Source of the DNA: BMS3ABIN03 sp964418885
GTDB taxonomy: Bacteria > Bacteroidota > Ignavibacteria > Ignavibacteriales > Ignavibacteriaceae
DNA length: 37,636 bases
Direction: 5' to 3'
Assembly (NCBI GenBank): GCA_964418885.1
Contig: CAYQNW010000034.1
Coordinates: forward strand, 1-37,636
The translations under genes were made by a program, and so were the position numbers. Shown piece after piece: positions 34,677 through 37,636 of the stretch. Within the stretch, counting starts at the first letter, position 1. Each line of letters opens with the position of its first letter. The notes beneath the pieces are model-generated. The model was not told the origin of the DNA and did no database searches. It worked only from the letters and a program-made list of their open reading frames with translations.

Positions 34677-37340
34677 TTAAAAACTTACTTCCATTCCTAA
34701 ACGCACAGACATAGAAGGTTGATATCTATAAACCTGACCATAATACTGATACTCAAAACCGAAAAGATACTTTACCTGATTTATATCCACTGGTTTTTCC
34801 TGGCTGGCAATGTGAAAAAGATCAAGGATTAATTTTGAATGCCAGTTAGATAAAAAATCCAGGTTATACATTATTCGTGCATTAAGATCCCATATCGTCG
34901 GAGTTCTGCCAGCTGATCCGCGGGGGGACACGAATTTAATACTATGCCCTGTAAAGTCAAACTCACTTAGCGGAGTTCCGCTTTGTGCTATAAATGAAAA
35001 CCCTGTGATTAGTCCGATTGAAAAGTTATAGTAGCCTGAAAACTTAAAAACGTGAGTCCTGTCGTTCGGAACAAGACCAGTAGCATTTACTCTTGAGGTT
35101 ACAAGTTCATCAAACGTAACATTTGCATTGGGGAATGACTCATTATAATTATATGCACTGAACAATCCTTCATAATTACCGTAATCCCTTGACAATACAT
35201 ACGAAGCCAGGAAATTGAAATGTTCATCGCCGCTCCGTTCAATGGTTACTATTAATGCATTATAATCACGCCGAGGTTTTGGCCATTCAGATAAGATGCC
35301 GCTTCCCGGGTTACCGAATCGATATGTCTCTTCTTCCGGAAACCATACATCCTCAATAGCTTCACGGAGTGTTCTGAAAACACCCTGTACACCGGCTTTA
35401 ATATTCCATCCTATCGATCTTTCATAACCAATACTAAATTCGTCATAGTATTGAGCTTGTAAATTATTAATTTCCGGGTTAAGTATATGCTGTTGAATGT
35501 TCCTCACAGTGTCTCCGCCTGTATTATTTATACGGGGATCGCGAAAAAAGTGAATCTCATACTCACTGCGATGATTTGAAAAATAACCTGATGGATGCAA
35601 ACCGTATTCCTGCTGAAACCTTCCGAAGGATCCATAAATTCTTTGAGTATTATCGTCATCAAGAAGATAAACGATCCCAATACGCGGCTGCAGCGGAACA
35701 GAAATTGTTTGAAGTAATTCCCCGTTGGAATCTACAATGTAATGACCATCCCACCTAATTCCTGCAGTTAAGTTCAGTTTTTCAAAAACCCGCCAGCTAT
35801 CCTGTATAAAAACTGAAGGGATTCTATTCTGAATTTCAGTTAAACCATTGCCAATATATTCATAATAAATTGTATCAAATGCGTTTATATTATGCCAATC
35901 ATATTTATCGGTGACTCCGTTAGTTTTATATTCAAGTCCTGCATTGAGTATATGTTTATTCAGCAAAAAAGTGCCTGAAATTTTTCCAATAACACTGTGC
36001 CTGAAAGAATCCCATCCTCCTCCTACACCACCCGACCAAACATCATTTACCTGATTAACAAAAAGCGCTTCATATCCTTTTTCAGTTGAAGGTTCACCGG
36101 TATCATGACGATCTACCCTGGAAACCGAACCCTGTAATGAAATATTTTCACTAATAATATATGTTCCATTTAAGGAATAATTGACACCTCCTTGAGTAAT
36201 ATTTTTCAGATATGGATCCGGATTAACCAATGTTGTGGGAGTCGCTACTATGCCGTTACCAACAGCATCTTGTTGAGTAGGATCACCGGTTGTTGTAAAA
36301 ATAAAATTAAGATCATCGGATACTCTCCAGTTTAACTTTAGTGCAAACGAATGTGTAAGGGTTTGGTCAACGTAAGTACCGAAGTTTGGAACTTCCACAT
36401 CTCTTCTATTAAATGTTGGATTATAAGCTGCATAAAACCAAAGTTTATCTAGAATAACCGGTCCTCCTAAACCGAAACCGATATCATAATTGGAGAAATC
36501 TCCATGAGTTACATCCGAAGAACTAAGTTTCCCGTTCTCGGAGAGTTGATTACTTGTATAGAAACCAAAAACACTACCGTGAAATTCATTTGAACCCGAA
36601 TAAGTAATAACATTTATCAACCCGCCTAGAGCGCTACGGGAATCGACATTGTAACCTCCCGATTTAACTTCAATCTCCTTTATAAAATTGTATGGTAAAT
36701 TCGTAGCATCTTTTCCGACAAATGGATCAGTCACTTCAACACCATCGACAAAATATTTATTCTCAGAGCCGGTAGCACCGCCAATATTTGCTTCATCACC
36801 GTAGTAACTTGTATTTACCTGAGGTAAAAGTGTAATCATATTTCTATAATTTCTATCGATAGGAAGTTGCTGGAAATCAACAGAATTAATATTACCTCCA
36901 TAAGTTGTAGATACAGGATCAATGATGGGTTTCTTTCCCGATACAGTAATTTCGGGAAGACTAATTGCTTGTTTCTTTAATACGATTTCTCCAAGGTTGG
37001 TTGTCTTTCCCAGCTGTACTATTACGTTTTCAATATTTAACACACTAAAACCAACTGCACTTATTTTTACAGTATATTCACCAACTGGTAAAGATATAAA
37101 TCGAAAGTAACCTTTATCATTTGAAGCTGTACCACGACTTCCCTGTAAGCTCGTGCTTAATAAATAGAAGTTTACTCCAGATATTGATTTTCCTTTGTCG
37201 TCGGTTATCTGCCCTTCAATATCCCCGGTGATATCTTGCGAATAAATACAAGCAGGGATTAAAACAAATGAAAAAAGAATTGCAAAAGTATTCTTTTTGC
37301 AAACGGATATAATACCGCTGAAATAGAATGAAGCAAACAT
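34677..37340 (-). CDS. TonB-dependent outer-membrane receptor with carboxypeptidase-regulatory domain
   Basis: 887 residues from the ATG at 37340, chosen because GAGGAG (37351-37346) is 5 nt upstream; a GTG two codons earlier lies in that ribosome site. Signal peptide to about residue 34; carboxypeptidase-regulatory-like fold (about 39-121, GQITDDKGKSISGVNFYLLS); plug domain (about 133-250, with KYFVDGVEVTDPF and ALGGLINVITYSGSNEFHGS); 22-strand barrel region to the terminal Phe (GMEVSF). Related to Oar/SusC-like transporters, but no SusD-type lipoprotein is adjacent. It imports an unidentified ligand using TonB energy and pairs with the HTCS gene directly downstream. Confidence 0.9.
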   Translation of the reverse strand: MFASFYFSGIISVCKKNTFAILFSFVLIPACIYSQDITGDIEGQITDDKGKSISGVNFYLLSTSLQGSRGTASNDKGYFRFISLPVGEYTVKISAVGFSVLNIENVIVQLGKTTNLGEIVLKKQAISLPEITVSGKKPIIDPVSTTYGGNINSVDFQQLPIDRNYRNMITLLPQVNTSYYGDEANIGGATGSENKYFVDGVEVTDPFVGKDATNLPYNFIKEIEVKSGGYNVDSRSALGGLINVITYSGSNEFHGSVFGFYTSNQLSENGKLSSSDVTHGDFSNYDIGFGLGGPVILDKLWFYAAYNPTFNRRDVEVPNFGTYVDQTLTHSFALKLNWRVSDDLNFIFTTTGDPTQQDAVGNGIVATPTTLVNPDPYLKNITQGGVNYSLNGTYIISENISLQGSVSRVDRHDTGEPSTEKGYEALFVNQVNDVWSGGVGGGWDSFRHSVIGKISGTFLLNKHILNAGLEYKTNGVTDKYDWHNINAFDTIYYEYIGNGLTEIQNRIPSVFIQDSWRVFEKLNLTAGIRWDGHYIVDSNGELLQTISVPLQPRIGIVYLLDDDNTQRIYGSFGRFQQEYGLHPSGYFSNHRSEYEIHFFRDPRINNTGGDTVRNIQQHILNPEINNLQAQYYDEFSIGYERSIGWNIKAGVQGVFRTLREAIEDVWFPEEETYRFGNPGSGILSEWPKPRRDYNALIVTIERSGDEHFNFLASYVLSRDYGNYEGLFSAYNYNESFPNANVTFDELVTSRVNATGLVPNDRTHVFKFSGYYNFSIGLITGFSFIAQSGTPLSEFDFTGHSIKFVSPRGSAGRTPTIWDLNARIMYNLDFLSNWHSKLILDLFHIASQEKPVDINQVKYLFGFEYQYYGQVYRYQPSMSVRLGMEVSF

Positions 37341-37376
37341 ATACACTCCTCATCATACAAAACTTTTATTTTTTGG

Positions 37377-37401
37377 AAAGCCGAATTAATTGGCTTTTTT
37401 T
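37377..37401 (+). terminator. Terminator-like hairpin facing + strand, upstream of the TonB gene
   Basis: AAAGCC, 9-base loop, GGCTTT running into a total of seven T (37395-37401). It has the form of an intrinsic terminator on the + strand, yet the gene on its left (TonB receptor) is on the - strand. It could stop antisense transcription, or, read on the - strand, be a hairpin in the receptor's 5' untranslated region. Confidence 0.5.
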
Positions 37402-37502
37402 GATCCCGCTTAAACCTAAGAATAATAGTTCAGCATCTGTATTGGGCTCTACACCTCCAAAGAGCTAATATGAGAAGGATATGATGAGGTTACATTAACT
37501 CA

Positions 37503-37553
37503 CTTGATAAATCTATCAGATGCAAGTTAAGCGCCTATTATTATAGGCACTTA
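37503..37553 (+). promoter_or_regulatory. Hairpins ahead of the gene at the window's right end
   Basis: ACTTGATA/TATC...AAGT gives a first imperfect hairpin (37503-37528). TAAG-C-GCCTAT, TATT, ATAGGC-A-CTTA (37528-37553) gives a strong second one with a single mismatch. They precede a ribosome site and start codon by 35-60 nt, so they probably lie in its 5' untranslated region or mark an operator. No U-tract follows. The rest of 37347-37595 shows no ORF or strong promoter. Confidence 0.4.
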
Positions 37554-37595
37554 GAAAGGGTAATTGTAAAGTCAATATCTTAAATCGAGGTTAAA

Positions 37596-37636
37596 ATGTC
37601 AACAAAAATCTTCATAAAAAATCCCACAAAAAAGCG
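37596..37636 (+). CDS. Start of an unidentified gene (truncated by window end)
   Basis: ATG at 37596, preceded at 5 nt by GAGG (37587-37590), opens a frame that stays open to the window end: MSTKIFIKNPTKK. The sequence is Lys-rich and too short to assign. The ribosome site and the long intergenic stretch before it support a genuine start divergent from the TonB receptor gene. Confidence 0.5.
   Translation, partial: MSTKIFIKNPTKK

Noticed and set aside
37341..37346. GTG at 37346 as start of the TonB receptor
   Set aside because: The GTG falls within the GAGGAG ribosome site region; the ATG at 37340 has ideal spacing from it.

Overview
The window (about 37.6 kb, AT-rich, compactly coded) looks like chromosomal DNA of a free-living bacterium of the Ignavibacteria/Chlorobi side of the Bacteroidota-Chlorobiota group. 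The inference rests on four points: a secreted protein ending in a type IX secretion (T9SS) sorting domain that opens with the motif NYPNPFNPTTKI, a hybrid two-component system (HTCS) with AraC output, a carboxypeptidase-regulatory/TonB receptor, and -10 boxes resembling both sigma70 and the Bacteroidota TAnnTTTG element. No phage, transposon, CRISPR, tRNA or rRNA was seen.

Left part (1-12300, + strand): one branched-chain amino-acid supercluster, ilvD-ilvB-ilvN-ilvC-leuB-(methyltransferase)-leuA-leuC-leuD-cimA. With citramalate synthase present and no threonine deaminase in view, isoleucine is probably made from pyruvate via citramalate, with LeuCD and LeuB serving both leucine and isoleucine. 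Upstream are a good promoter (63-91) and a previously unlisted 52-codon leader ORF (115-273) whose second half is packed with Val, Leu and Ile codons, followed by mutually exclusive inverted repeats: a strong attenuator candidate.

Middle part (12300-19807, + strand): the arginine operon argC-argJ-argB-argD-argR-argG-argH. It has its own promoter, an inverted repeat on the start site that could bind the encoded ArgR, and a second short leader ORF (12386-12484) ending in an Arg-Arg-Ile-Arg-Arg run next to a GC-rich hairpin. Thus both amino-acid operons seem to carry a leader peptide matching their own product.

Then (19808-26200, + strand): a compactly folded leader, gltB and gltD (glutamate synthase, which supplies the amino donor used by both pathways), and a probable 30-residue membrane microprotein with a strong ribosome binding site.

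Right part (26271-37346, - strand): a surface/nutrient-sensing locus. Reading along the - strand it is a TonB-dependent receptor, an HTCS sensor-regulator with an unusual inserted module resembling a carbohydrate-binding fold, a secreted ten-repeat propeller protein with T9SS signal, and a propeller lipoprotein. A near-perfect 16-bp direct repeat with 21-bp period lies about 100 bp upstream of the ten-repeat gene, the geometry expected of an AraC-type operator, so the HTCS may control it. The window ends in the start of a new + strand gene.
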